DNA of 53,545 nt from Xenorhabdus sp. BG5 (GTDB lineage Bacteria > Pseudomonadota > Gammaproteobacteria > Enterobacterales > Enterobacteriaceae): the NCBI RefSeq assembly GCF_015163665.1, contig NZ_JADEUG010000027.1:1-53545 (forward strand), given 5' to 3'. Both the position numbers and the translations under genes were made by a program. Below, one piece after another: positions 29,027 through 39,545 of this stretch (position 1 is the first letter of the stretch; each line of letters starts with the position of its first letter). The notes beneath the pieces were generated by a model, which made no database searches, had not been told where the DNA came from, and saw nothing but the letters and a program-made list of their open reading frames with translations.

Positions 29027-29570
29027 TGAATTTAACTTATGATTTATCCATTGGAGTTCGGTATTATGCTGAATATCAGCGAGATCAAATGCGTAATTGA
29101 ACAGTAAAGCACATTTATTCTACACATTAATCCATCAAATTAATTAACGAATTAAATCCAATTTTTGACTGGTTTTGGCGGGATATAGGGGGATTATCGG
29201 AATATGCACGGTAATTCAGGCAAAAATCAGGCTGACAGGAATCGTTAACGGTTTAGCTCCCTCCTGTCTGACGTTAATATCTTTTTCTACGAACATGCTC
29301 CCTTGCCTGTCAGGATAACTTTGAATAACGCACGATACCCGCAAAGTCACCAACCCTCTTTAAGGGAACAGCCTGTCAGATGAAAAATATTTTCCAGTTG
29401 CTATTATTACGCTTGAAGTGAGCTGATTAACCACTGCTGATATCTCAAATCGCAGTAGTGAAAAACACGATATTGTTTGAAACGGAGGCGTGACAAAATA
29501 ACGGATAGTTTACAGAGAGAGTTATTCTTGGATGTTTTAATTAGTTGTTTCTATTCCAGTGGGAGCATTG
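29027..29570. other. Intergenic region between the vgrG remnant and recC
   Basis: 544 bases with no gene I can support. It must carry the promoter for recC and, on the other strand, the former promoter of the vgrG island. A 26-codon minus-strand frame (29216-29296) has a ribosome-binding-like GGGAG but no recognisable product. No repeats or hairpins stand out. Confidence 0.5.
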
Positions 29571-32500
29571 ATGTTTAGCGTTTATCATTCGAATCAGCTC
29601 GATATTCTCAAGGAATTGATGGCGATATTGATCGGGGAAGATCCCCTTTCTGACCCATTTGGCAAAGAAGTGATTTTGGTTCAAAGCCCAGGGATGTCAC
29701 AGTGGTTGCAAATTCAGTTGGCAGAAAAACTGGGAATTGCTGCGAACATGGAATTCCCACTGCCTGCAACTTTTATCTGGCAGATGTTTACCCAAGTGTT
29801 GCCTGATGTTCCCAAAGACAGCGCTTTCAGTAAGGATGCCATGAAGTGGAAGTTAATGACCTTACTACCCGATTTGTTGACAGAGCCGGAGTTTTCAGCG
29901 CTTAGGCATTATCTTGACCAAGATATTGATAAACGCAAAATTCACCAGTTGGCTGGCCGAATTGCCGATCTGTTTGACCAATATCTGGTTTATCGCCCCC
30001 AGTGGTTGGAAAGCTGGGAAGAGGGTCAATTAATTGATGGCTTGGGTAGTAACCAGTTATGGCAAAAAAGGCTATGGTTTGAGTTGACAGCTTATACCCG
30101 CCAGCTACAACAACCTTTGTGGCACCGCGCCAATTTATACCAACGATTTATCTCGACGTTAGAAGAAGGGAGTTTTCCATTAGGGGCTCTTCCCTCGCGT
30201 ATTTTTATCTGCGGCATATCTGTATTGCCTCCCGCTTACCTGCAAGTATTAAAGGTATTGGGTAAACATATTGATATTCATCTTATGTTCACGAATCCAT
30301 GCCAATATTATTGGGGTGATATCCAGAGTTACGCTTTTCTTGCCAGGTTAACTAGCCGTAAGCCAAGACATTATAAAAGCAGACAATTGCTGGAAAGATT
30401 CAAAAATCCCGAAGAGGTGCCATCGCTGTTTAATGCCGAAGGGGAACAGGAGTTGAATAATCCATTGCTGGCATCTTGGGGAAAATTGGGCAGGGATAAC
30501 CTCTACCTGTTGTCACAATTGGAGCCAGATTCCGATATTCATGCCTTTGTTGAATCAGAACCAGATTCTGTCTTGCACCAAATTCAACAAGATATCCTTA
30601 ATCTTGAAGATCATGCCCAGATTGGTTCTACCGAAAATTCCTTCAAAAACAGCCTGAAAAAGCGCCCATTTGATGGCGCTGATCGCTCACTGACTTTCCA
30701 TTCATGCCATAGCCCGCAAAGGGAAGTCGAAGTATTGCAGGATCAAATCCTGCATTTATTGGATGATGATCCTTCACTGACACCGAGGGACATCATTGTG
30801 ATGATGGCAGATATTGATAACTATGCCCCCTATATTCAGGCTGTTTTTGGTAATGCACCCGATGATCGTTATATCCCCTTTGCCATCTCTGACCGTAAAG
30901 TTAGTCAGGCGCATCCTGTCTTGCAGGCATTTATTACCTTGCTGGATTTGCCGCAGAGTCGGTTTACAGCAGAACAGGTGTTGGCATTCTTGGAAGTCCC
31001 TGCTTTAGCTAACAAATTCTCGATTCAGGAAGAAGGGTTGCGTTTATTGCGGCGTTGGGTAAAAGAATCGGGAATTTGCTGGGGGTTGGATGATGACAAT
31101 ATTGAAGCATTATCGTTGCCTGCCACAGGGCAGAATACCTGGCGCTTTGGTTTGACGCGTATGCTGTTGGGTTATGCGATGGATAGCCATGCCGGGCCGT
31201 GGAATGATGTTTTGCCTTATGATGAATCCAGTGGTCTTGCAGCCGAACTGGCAGGGCAATTAGCTGAGTTTTTAATGGCACTGAATCGCTGGCGTAAAAT
31301 TTTGAGCGAAGAACAGCGATTGACGGATTGGTTGGTTATATGCCCGCAACTGCTGGACACTTTTTTTGCAGTGGATGATGAAGTTGAACTGGTTTTGGCG
31401 CTTATTACACAGCAATGGCAAAAAGTCGTTGATAATGGCCTGAATGCACATTATGACGAAAGCATCCCTTTGGTGCTGCTGCGCGATGAGCTGGTGCTTC
31501 GTTTTGATGATGAAAAGATCAGCCAGCGTTTCCTCGCCGGAGCACTCAATTTTTGTACTCTGATGCCTATGCGCTCCATTCCTTTTAAGGTTGTTTGTTT
31601 GTTGGGAATGAATGATGGGGTTTATCCACGTACTATCCCGCCACTTGGGTTTGATCTGATGGCAGAAAAGACTCAGCGAGGGGATAGGAAACGGCGCGAC
31701 GATGACCGTTATCTCTTTCTGGAAGCATTGGTTTCGGCTGAACAATTTCTTTATATTAGCTATATTGGCAAATCGATTCGCGATGATACTGAGTGCAATC
31801 CCTCTGTATTGATCAACGAATTACTGGATTATATTTGTCAAAGTTTTTGCTTATCCGGCGATGAAATGTTGAATGTTGATGACAGCGCCAAAAATGTCAG
31901 AAAATATCTGCTGTCACAGCATACCCGTGTGCCTTTTGCGACAGAAAATTTCTTACCTAATCATCACTTACAAAGTTATGCTACAGAATGGTTGCCAGCC
32001 GCAACACAACAGGGGATTTCAGCAACTGATTTTTGCCAGCCGATTGCGTTTGATCGCAGTGGGGTAAAAGAAATTGCATTAGATGAGTTGATCCGCTTTT
32101 ATCGACACCCTATCCGTGCATTTTTTCAGCAAAGGTTGAAGGTACATTTTGTCATTGAAGAGATGGAGTTACCTGAAGAAGAACCTTTTGTGCTGGATAA
32201 CCTGCAACGTTACCAATTTAACCAACTACTGTTAAGCATCCTGATTGAACAGGGAGCACCTGAATCTCTGTTTCATCATCTTCGTGCGTCGGGAGGGCTG
32301 CCCTATGGCTCCTTTGGTGAAGTTTATTGGATGGAGCAACTGGAATCCATGCAGCCTTTGGCCGCCAGGGTGCGTGAAGAGAGAATGACCTCTTCTTCTA
32401 TTGACCTATATGAGCCATTAGACACGGTAGTGTTGACTGGCAGAATCAGTCAGGTACAGCCGGATGGAATTTTACGTTGGCGACCAGCGAACTTAACGGC

Positions 32501-32993
32501 CAATGATGGTATCCAATTATGGATTGAACACCTTGCCTATTGTCTTTCAGGTGGAAGTAGTGAAAGCCGCATATATGGAACAGGTAAAAAGGACAAAAAA
32601 GAGAAGGAAGATAAAAAGGTGTCAGAATATCGCTTCTTAGCGTTAAAACAGGAGGAGGCGAAACACTATTTGAACCAGATGATAGAGGGTTATTTTCAAG
32701 GTATGTCTGAACCTCTTCCTTTGTTTTGCCGAAGCGGTTGGGCATGGCTAGTTGACTGTTTTGATAAGGAAACGGGTGAAATCGATTTTAGCGAAGAGAC
32801 TCAACAAAGTGCTGAAAATAAATTAATGGAACACTGGCTGGGAACACATGACAGAAAAGGGGAAAGCGCTGATCACTACGTACAAAGGGCTTTCCGGCGA
32901 GTTGATCAATCACTTTTGGAGCGAATGAAGCGTGAAACTCAGCGCTATTTACTGCCGATGGCACGCTATTCCAATGGATCATTATTTAAATAA
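29571..32993 (+). CDS. recC: Exodeoxyribonuclease V gamma subunit RecC
   Basis: Chi-recognising, structural subunit of the RecBCD helicase-nuclease that processes DNA double-strand ends. The 1140-residue product is close to the E. coli length (1122). I start at the ATG at 29571 (MFSVYHSNQLD) with GGGAG six bases upstream, which matches RecC starts; an in-frame codon at 29559 is less likely. Conserved segments include ILVQSPGMSQWLQ, DLFDQYLVYRPQWL and HRANLYQRFI. Its helicase-like folds lack catalytic motifs, as known for RecC. A lysine/glutamate-rich insert (KKDKKEKEDKK, near residue 1008) is unusual. ptrA follows after 19 bases. Confidence 0.97.
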   Translation: MFSVYHSNQLDILKELMAILIGEDPLSDPFGKEVILVQSPGMSQWLQIQLAEKLGIAANMEFPLPATFIWQMFTQVLPDVPKDSAFSKDAMKWKLMTLLPDLLTEPEFSALRHYLDQDIDKRKIHQLAGRIADLFDQYLVYRPQWLESWEEGQLIDGLGSNQLWQKRLWFELTAYTRQLQQPLWHRANLYQRFISTLEEGSFPLGALPSRIFICGISVLPPAYLQVLKVLGKHIDIHLMFTNPCQYYWGDIQSYAFLARLTSRKPRHYKSRQLLERFKNPEEVPSLFNAEGEQELNNPLLASWGKLGRDNLYLLSQLEPDSDIHAFVESEPDSVLHQIQQDILNLEDHAQIGSTENSFKNSLKKRPFDGADRSLTFHSCHSPQREVEVLQDQILHLLDDDPSLTPRDIIVMMADIDNYAPYIQAVFGNAPDDRYIPFAISDRKVSQAHPVLQAFITLLDLPQSRFTAEQVLAFLEVPALANKFSIQEEGLRLLRRWVKESGICWGLDDDNIEALSLPATGQNTWRFGLTRMLLGYAMDSHAGPWNDVLPYDESSGLAAELAGQLAEFLMALNRWRKILSEEQRLTDWLVICPQLLDTFFAVDDEVELVLALITQQWQKVVDNGLNAHYDESIPLVLLRDELVLRFDDEKISQRFLAGALNFCTLMPMRSIPFKVVCLLGMNDGVYPRTIPPLGFDLMAEKTQRGDRKRRDDDRYLFLEALVSAEQFLYISYIGKSIRDDTECNPSVLINELLDYICQSFCLSGDEMLNVDDSAKNVRKYLLSQHTRVPFATENFLPNHHLQSYATEWLPAATQQGISATDFCQPIAFDRSGVKEIALDELIRFYRHPIRAFFQQRLKVHFVIEEMELPEEEPFVLDNLQRYQFNQLLLSILIEQGAPESLFHHLRASGGLPYGSFGEVYWMEQLESMQPLAARVREERMTSSSIDLYEPLDTVVLTGRISQVQPDGILRWRPANLTANDGIQLWIEHLAYCLSGGSSESRIYGTGKKDKKEKEDKKVSEYRFLALKQEEAKHYLNQMIEGYFQGMSEPLPLFCRSGWAWLVDCFDKETGEIDFSEETQQSAENKLMEHWLGTHDRKGESADHYVQRAFRRVDQSLLERMKRETQRYLLPMARYSNGSLFK

Positions 32994-33012
32994 TTAGGGA
33001 GAATATTAGGTT

Positions 33013-35898
33013 ATGCCTAAATGTCTTATCCGCATCATGACGGTGCTCTTTCTGCTATTTTTTGGCGCTACTGTATATGCACAATCGCCCTGGCAGCCAT
33101 TGCCAGATACGATCCACAAAAGTGATCGCGATCTTCGTCAATATAAAGCGATTAAATTGCAAAATGGCATGACCGTTCTGCTGGTTTCTGATGAAAAAGC
33201 GATTAAATCATTGGCTGCCGTCTCTCTTCCGGTTGGCCATATGGAAAATCCAGATAATCAGCTTGGTCTCGCCCACTATCTTGAGCACATGGTATTGATG
33301 GGCTCAAGGCGTTACCCGCAACCCGGCGGATTTGCTGAATTCTTGCAAAAACATGGGGGAAACCGTAACGCCAGTACCAATGCCAACCGTACTGCATTCT
33401 ATCTGGAAGTTGAAAATGACGCCTTAACAGAAGCGGTTGATCGTCTTGCGGATGCACTGGCTGAACCTTTGCTGGAGCCAGTTAATGCGGATCGTGAACG
33501 CCATGCCGTTGATAATGAAATGACCATCGCTCGTGCGGGTGAAGGGCATCGTTTATGGCAAATCCGTTCTGAGACCATCAATCCAGCTCACCCCAATGCC
33601 CGCTTTGCGGGTGGAAATTTAGAGACGCTCAAAGACAAACCCGACAGCAAATTACAGACGGCCCTGATTGATTTTTACCAACGCTATTACTCCGCTAATC
33701 TGATGAAAGGGGTAGTATACGGCAATCAATCCATCGACAAATTGGCTCAGATTGCGACAGAAACCTTTGGCCGTATTCCGAACCGACATGCTTCCGTGCC
33801 TGCCATTACCGTACCGGCAATCACAGATAAAGAAAAAGGCACCATTATCCATTATGTGCCTGCACAACCTTACAAAGCGTTGCGACTGGAGTTTAGCATT
33901 GCTGACAACAGCGCAGATTTTCGCAGCAAGACGGACGCTTATGTCGGGTATTTGATTGGCAATCGTAGCCAAAATACCTTGTCTGATTGGTTACAAAAGC
34001 AGGGATTAATCGAAAGTATCGATGCTGGGGCGAATCCCAAAACTGATGGTAATTCCGGGACGTTTAATATTTATGTTTCGCTAACGGATAAGGGCCTTGA
34101 ACAGCGTGATCAAGTTATCGCAGCCATCTTTTCTTACATTAACCTGCTAAAACAACAGGGGATCAACAAGAGCTATTTCGATGAAATGGCTAAGGTCCTG
34201 AATTTGTCTTTCCAGTATGCGTCCATTTTACGCAATATGGACTATATTGAAGGGCTGTCTGATGCCATGCTGGTATTACCTATATCCCGTGTGCTGGATG
34301 CGGGTTATGTTGCAGATGAGTTCAATCCAAAAGCAATAGCGAGTCGTCTGGACGAATTAACGCCGGAAAATGCGCGTATCTGGTTTATCAGCCCAACAGA
34401 GCCACATAATAAAGAAGCTTACTTTGTGCAGGCTCCGTATCAAGTCAATAAAATTACGCCAAGACAGCGGGTGGAATGGAAAAAGCTCGAACAAGGAGAC
34501 TTATTCTCTTTACCTGAGTTGAATCCTTATATTCCTGATGATTTATCCCTGGTTAAAACATCGGGTAGCCAAGAACACCCTAACATGATTTTGGAAAAGC
34601 CAAATGTTCGCTTGCTGTATATGCCGAGCCAATATTTTGCCGATGAACCTAAAGGCAGTATTGCACTGGAGATGCGCAATCCAAATGGATTACAAAACAT
34701 CAAAGATCAGGTTTCAGATACCTTATTGAACTATTTGTCTGGGCTTGCACTTGATCAACTGAGTTACCAGGCATCGGTTGGGGGAATGGGCGTTTATACA
34801 GGTTATGTTGATGGTTTGAAAATCGGCGTCAATGGTTATACACAGCACTTACCAGCGTTGTTAACTTCAGCAATTGATCAATATATTTCGTTTACACCGA
34901 CTCAAGAAGAACTGGATCAGGCGAAATCGCGGTATCGGGAACAAATGGAAGTCGCCAATAATGGCAAAGCTTTTCAAATGGCGATGCAACCCATTTCCCG
35001 TCTCTCTGGTGTGCCTTACTTTGAACAGGCAGAAAAATTAAAAGTGCTGGATACCATCACCGTTGACGATATTGTCAACTACCGTCAGAGCATGATCCAA
35101 CACTCGGCACTACAGGCTTTGGTCTTCGGTAATTTCACTGAACAGCAGAGTATTAACATCATTCAGTCAGCACAGAAGCAGCTCGCTAATCAGGGAACGG
35201 TATGGTGGACTGGCAAGCGCATTGTTATTGATCGTAATTATGCGGTTAATTTCAATGGAACGGCGAGCAGCACGGATAACGCTCTGGAAGAAATCTTTAT
35301 TCCAACAGGGTATGACCGTATCCAGGGATCGGTTTATTCCAATTTGCTGAGTAGCATTTTGTCGCCGTGGTTCTATGATCAATTGAGGACGAAAGAACAG
35401 CTTGGTTATGCCGTTTTTGCTTTCAACGGAAATATAGGTAAACAGTGGGGATTGGGTTTCTTGCTGCAAAGTAACAGCAAGCAACCGGATTACCTGCATC
35501 AACGCTACCAAAGCTTTTATCAACAGGCTGATAAAAAACTGAAAGCGATGTCTGATGCTGAATTTGAACAGTATAAAAAATCGCAGCTAACAGAAATGCG
35601 TGGGCCGCCACAGACTTTCTATTCAGAAGTGGCTCGCTTTGATGCCGATTTTGGGCGCAATAATTTCAAATTTGATACCCGTGAGAAAATCATCGCAGCG
35701 ATGGAGAAAGCCACTAAAGCGCAGGTGATTGCGTTTTATGAAAAAGCCGTGCTTAAACGTCAGGGATTGGCGCTGGTTTCCCAAATTACTGGGAAAAAAG
35801 GGATGGCTCATCAATATGCCGAGCTGAAAGGCTGGAAAACTTACGACTATGTGTCAGATTTCCAGAAACAATTACCGGTTAAGGTGAATGCTCAGTGA
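33013..35898 (+). CDS. ptrA: Protease III (pitrilysin) PtrA
   Basis: Periplasmic zinc metallopeptidase of the M16 family that degrades small peptides such as insulin fragments. The 961-residue precursor has a Sec signal peptide ending near VYAQ (residue 24). The inverted zinc motif HYLEH is at 88-92, with the third ligand Glu169 in the NEMTIA segment. The C-terminal M16 halves (about 500-960) complete the clamshell. The length equals the E. coli enzyme (962). It lies between recC and recB, the conserved but functionally unexplained enteric arrangement, and overlaps recB by four bases. Confidence 0.97.
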   Translation: MPKCLIRIMTVLFLLFFGATVYAQSPWQPLPDTIHKSDRDLRQYKAIKLQNGMTVLLVSDEKAIKSLAAVSLPVGHMENPDNQLGLAHYLEHMVLMGSRRYPQPGGFAEFLQKHGGNRNASTNANRTAFYLEVENDALTEAVDRLADALAEPLLEPVNADRERHAVDNEMTIARAGEGHRLWQIRSETINPAHPNARFAGGNLETLKDKPDSKLQTALIDFYQRYYSANLMKGVVYGNQSIDKLAQIATETFGRIPNRHASVPAITVPAITDKEKGTIIHYVPAQPYKALRLEFSIADNSADFRSKTDAYVGYLIGNRSQNTLSDWLQKQGLIESIDAGANPKTDGNSGTFNIYVSLTDKGLEQRDQVIAAIFSYINLLKQQGINKSYFDEMAKVLNLSFQYASILRNMDYIEGLSDAMLVLPISRVLDAGYVADEFNPKAIASRLDELTPENARIWFISPTEPHNKEAYFVQAPYQVNKITPRQRVEWKKLEQGDLFSLPELNPYIPDDLSLVKTSGSQEHPNMILEKPNVRLLYMPSQYFADEPKGSIALEMRNPNGLQNIKDQVSDTLLNYLSGLALDQLSYQASVGGMGVYTGYVDGLKIGVNGYTQHLPALLTSAIDQYISFTPTQEELDQAKSRYREQMEVANNGKAFQMAMQPISRLSGVPYFEQAEKLKVLDTITVDDIVNYRQSMIQHSALQALVFGNFTEQQSINIIQSAQKQLANQGTVWWTGKRIVIDRNYAVNFNGTASSTDNALEEIFIPTGYDRIQGSVYSNLLSSILSPWFYDQLRTKEQLGYAVFAFNGNIGKQWGLGFLLQSNSKQPDYLHQRYQSFYQQADKKLKAMSDAEFEQYKKSQLTEMRGPPQTFYSEVARFDADFGRNNFKFDTREKIIAAMEKATKAQVIAFYEKAVLKRQGLALVSQITGKKGMAHQYAELKGWKTYDYVSDFQKQLPVKVNAQ

Positions 35899-38800
35899 GC
35901 AAAGAAATACCCTCTCATAAGCTTAACCCGTTAACACTGCCGCTGTATGGTCAGCGGCTGATCGAAGCGTCAGCAGGAACGGGAAAGACTTACACGATAG
36001 GCTTGTTGTATCTCCGGCTATTACTGGGATTAGGCGGCTCTGCTGCCTTTTCCCGCCCGCTGAATGTCGAAGAGATTCTGGTTGTGACTTTTACGCAAGC
36101 AGCGACGGATGAATTGCGTGGACGTATCCGCGAAAACATCCACCAGCTCCGTTTGGCTTGTATACGGCAAGAAACAGCGGCTAGCGATCCTATCTATCAG
36201 CAACTACTGGCTGAAATTCCTGATAGGGAAATCGCGGCCAGCTGGTTATTAGCTGCTGAACGCCAGATGGATGAGGCGGCGATTTATACCATCCACGGCT
36301 TTTGCCAGCGCATGTTGGTCCACAATGCGTTTGAGTCTGGTGTCCTGTTTGATCAAACCTTAATTCAGGATGAAAACCCGTTACGTAAACAAGGCTGCGC
36401 TGATTTTTGGCGCCGTCACTGCTATCCCCTGCCATTGCCCATTGCTGCGGAAATCAGCCGGATATGGCATGGGCCGGAAGCATTATTGAAAGATATTTCA
36501 GACTACTTGCACGGAGACATGCCTTATATTGTCAATGCCCCTGATGGTGATGAAACGCTGTTTAGCCGTCATCAGAAAATCATTGAGCAGATTGAGGCGA
36601 TAAAGCACCAGTGGAATAGCGCCGCTTCTGGGTTAGAGGAGCTGATTACTCATTCAGGTGTTGATAAGCGCAGTTACAGCAAAAAACATTTACCTAACTG
36701 GCTGAATAGTGTTTCTGAGTGGGCTAAATCACTCACCGAAGATTACCTGTTGCCCAAAGAGTTGGATAAATTTTGTCAGTCACGCTTGTTAGAAAAAACG
36801 AAAAAAGGGGAAGCTCCTCAACATGCGTTGTTTGCAGCCATTGAGGGTTTATATCAGCACCCATTGACGTTGAAAGATATCCTTCTCTCCAAAGCAATTG
36901 TTGAAGTTCGCCAATCGGTTAATCAGGAGAAACTTAACCGTGGTTACATGGGTTTTGATGATTTGCTGACCCGTCTGGACAGTGCCTTGCAACGAGCAGG
37001 AGGAGAACAGCTTGCAGCAACCATTCGGCAGCGTTATCCCGTTGCAATGATTGATGAATTTCAGGATACCGATCCACAACAATATCGCATTTTTCAGGCC
37101 ATATATTGCCATCAAGCAGAAAATGAACGGGCTGAAAACGAAACTGGCTTATTGTTTATTGGCGATCCCAAACAAGCGATTTATGCGTTTCGTGGGGCAG
37201 ATATTTTTACTTACATTCGTGCGCGTTCTCACGTTAAGGCCCGTTACACGCTGGAAACGAACTGGCGTTCTTCTGCACCAATGGTGCAGGCTGTCAATAC
37301 ACTGTTTTCTCGCCCAGAGCGCCCATTTTTGTTTGCACAAATCCCTTTTATTGACGTTAATGCCGCAGAGAAAAATCAGGGTTTGAGATTTTCCTTGTAT
37401 GGTGAAGATCAAACTGCTTTACGATTTTGGTTACAGTCGGGTGATGGTGTTTCCAAAGGGGAATATGAGCAAACCATGGCCCGACAATGTGCTGCTCAAA
37501 TACGGGATTGGTTGCAGGCTGGGCAAGAAGGGAAAGCGCTTTTATATCAGGCAAAAAATCAACCAACAGAAGCAAGCCGACCAGTGATGGCGGCAGATAT
37601 TACCGTGTTGGTGCGTGATCGCCGAGAAGCAGCATTGATCCGTAATGAATTGAACGCATTGAAGATACCGTCGGTTTATCTTTCCAATCGAGAAAGTGTG
37701 TTTGATACCCCGGAAGCGAAAGATTTGCTGTGGTTATTACAGGCAGTATTGGCACCTGAAAAAGTACGCGAATTGAGAAGTGCATTAGCCAGTAGTCTAT
37801 TTGGCTTAAGTGCACAACAAATTGACCAGTTGAATAATGACGAAAGGGCGTGGGATCGTCTGGTTGATGAATTTGATGGCTATGCCCGTTTATGGCGTAC
37901 TCGTGGCGTATTACCCATGTTGCGGGCAGTCATGGTGAAATACCGGATAGCAGAAAATCTGCTGGCAGGTGATGACGGTGAACGCCGGCTTACCGATGTT
38001 ATGCACATTGGTGAGCTGTTGCAGGAGGAATCTCAACAGTTAGATAGCGAACATGCCGTTGCCCGCTGGCTGGCACAACAGATTTCACGCCCAAATCCGC
38101 AATCAGAAAATCAGCAACTGCGACTGGAGAGTGATCGGCATCTGGTGCAGATCTGTACCATACATAAATCTAAGGGCTTGGAATATCCGTTGGTTTGCTT
38201 GCCTTTTGTTTGTGGTTACAGAAAGCAGAAGCAGGCGGTTTATCATGATCGCCATAACTTTGAGACTCATCTTAATATTTCTCATGATGATGAAGCGTTG
38301 AAAGAAGCGTTGGAGCTGGCTGATGAAGAACGCCTGGCTGAGGATTTACGCTTGCTCTACGTTGCATTAACACGTTCGGTTTATCACTGTAGCGTCGGGG
38401 TAGCCCCGCTGATTAAAGGAAATAGAGGGAAAGCAGGCGATACTGATTTGCATTTATCTGCCCTTGGGTACTTGCTGCAAAAGGGACAGAAAGGTGATGC
38501 AGAACTTTTGATTAACAGTTTGAATGAGCTTTGCGATAACGGCATTGAGGTAAGGCAAGTGGGAGATACCACTGACTTGCCATGGTGCCCACAAAGTGAA
38601 AATACGCTGTCGCTGGAAGCCAAAAAATTGCAACGTCCTGTTCGGGATGATTGGCGGGTAACGAGTTATTCGGGGTTACAATATTCCGCTTCCCATGCCA
38701 CTTCTTCCACTTATGCGGGTGCACTTGGGGAATCAGTTGATGTGATTGTGCAATCCATTTCGCCTAAGCTGGATATTGAAGCGAGTGGTGAAAAGCAGGA

Positions 38801-39545
38801 AGAACAATCGTTACAGATGACTCCGCATACTTTTCCACGTGGGGCGTCTGCGGGCACATTCCTGCACAGTATTTTAGAAGATCTGGATTTCGGCAATCCC
38901 CCGGATCAGATGTGGTTGGTGGAAAAACTGACAGCATCAGGATTTGATGAAAACTGGGCACCGGTATTGGAACAGTGGACAGAGGATATTTTGGGCGCAG
39001 AACTCAATGAGCAGGGAATGAAACTTGCCGATGTACCCCGTCATCACCAGCAAAGTGAAATGCAGTTTTACCTGCCAGTAGATAAGTTATTACATGCAAA
39101 GGAAATGGATGCACTAACCCGTCGTTATGATCCGCTGTCTGCGCAATGTGCTCCGTTATCCTTTCATCAAGTCAAAGGCATGTTAAGAGGTTTTATTGAT
39201 TTGGTTTTTTGCTGGCAAGATAAGTTTTACGTCGTGGATTACAAATCAAACTGGTTAGGTGAGAATAGCCAGTCGTATACACAAGAAGCGATGGCAAGGT
39301 CGATGATAGAGCACCGTTACGATTTCCAGTATCAGCTTTATACCTTAGCGCTGCACCGTTATTTGCGTCATCGGTTAGCTCATTATGATTATCGCCGCCA
39401 TTTTGGTGGCGTGATCTATCTATTTCTGCGGGGTATTGATAAAGATAATCCAGGACATGGTATTTACTCCTACTTGCCTCCCTTTGAATTTATTGACGAA
39501 CTGGATACGCTTTTCAGTGCTGTTGGTGAGGAACAAAGCGTATGA
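35895..39545 (+). CDS. recB: Exodeoxyribonuclease V beta subunit RecB
   Basis: 3'-5' helicase and the only nuclease of RecBCD. The 1216-residue product starts with GTG overlapping the ptrA stop (GTGA). Walker A EASAGTGKT lies at 24-32, motif II DEFQDTD near 390, and superfamily 1A motifs include FIGDPKQAIYAFRGAD and TIHKSKGLEYP. The C-terminal nuclease domain has IDLVFCWQDKFYVVDYKSN (about 1101-1119), with the metal-binding Asp and the catalytic Asp-Tyr-Lys. All key residues are kept. recD overlaps its end by four bases. Confidence 0.97.
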   Translation: MSKEIPSHKLNPLTLPLYGQRLIEASAGTGKTYTIGLLYLRLLLGLGGSAAFSRPLNVEEILVVTFTQAATDELRGRIRENIHQLRLACIRQETAASDPIYQQLLAEIPDREIAASWLLAAERQMDEAAIYTIHGFCQRMLVHNAFESGVLFDQTLIQDENPLRKQGCADFWRRHCYPLPLPIAAEISRIWHGPEALLKDISDYLHGDMPYIVNAPDGDETLFSRHQKIIEQIEAIKHQWNSAASGLEELITHSGVDKRSYSKKHLPNWLNSVSEWAKSLTEDYLLPKELDKFCQSRLLEKTKKGEAPQHALFAAIEGLYQHPLTLKDILLSKAIVEVRQSVNQEKLNRGYMGFDDLLTRLDSALQRAGGEQLAATIRQRYPVAMIDEFQDTDPQQYRIFQAIYCHQAENERAENETGLLFIGDPKQAIYAFRGADIFTYIRARSHVKARYTLETNWRSSAPMVQAVNTLFSRPERPFLFAQIPFIDVNAAEKNQGLRFSLYGEDQTALRFWLQSGDGVSKGEYEQTMARQCAAQIRDWLQAGQEGKALLYQAKNQPTEASRPVMAADITVLVRDRREAALIRNELNALKIPSVYLSNRESVFDTPEAKDLLWLLQAVLAPEKVRELRSALASSLFGLSAQQIDQLNNDERAWDRLVDEFDGYARLWRTRGVLPMLRAVMVKYRIAENLLAGDDGERRLTDVMHIGELLQEESQQLDSEHAVARWLAQQISRPNPQSENQQLRLESDRHLVQICTIHKSKGLEYPLVCLPFVCGYRKQKQAVYHDRHNFETHLNISHDDEALKEALELADEERLAEDLRLLYVALTRSVYHCSVGVAPLIKGNRGKAGDTDLHLSALGYLLQKGQKGDAELLINSLNELCDNGIEVRQVGDTTDLPWCPQSENTLSLEAKKLQRPVRDDWRVTSYSGLQYSASHATSSTYAGALGESVDVIVQSISPKLDIEASGEKQEEQSLQMTPHTFPRGASAGTFLHSILEDLDFGNPPDQMWLVEKLTASGFDENWAPVLEQWTEDILGAELNEQGMKLADVPRHHQQSEMQFYLPVDKLLHAKEMDALTRRYDPLSAQCAPLSFHQVKGMLRGFIDLVFCWQDKFYVVDYKSNWLGENSQSYTQEAMARSMIEHRYDFQYQLYTLALHRYLRHRLAHYDYRRHFGGVIYLFLRGIDKDNPGHGIYSYLPPFEFIDELDTLFSAVGEEQSV

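Noticed and set aside
29216-29296. 26-codon minus-strand frame with GGGAG before its ATG
   Set aside because: Too short, no similarity I know, and no conserved neighbour; kept only as a note in the intergenic entry.
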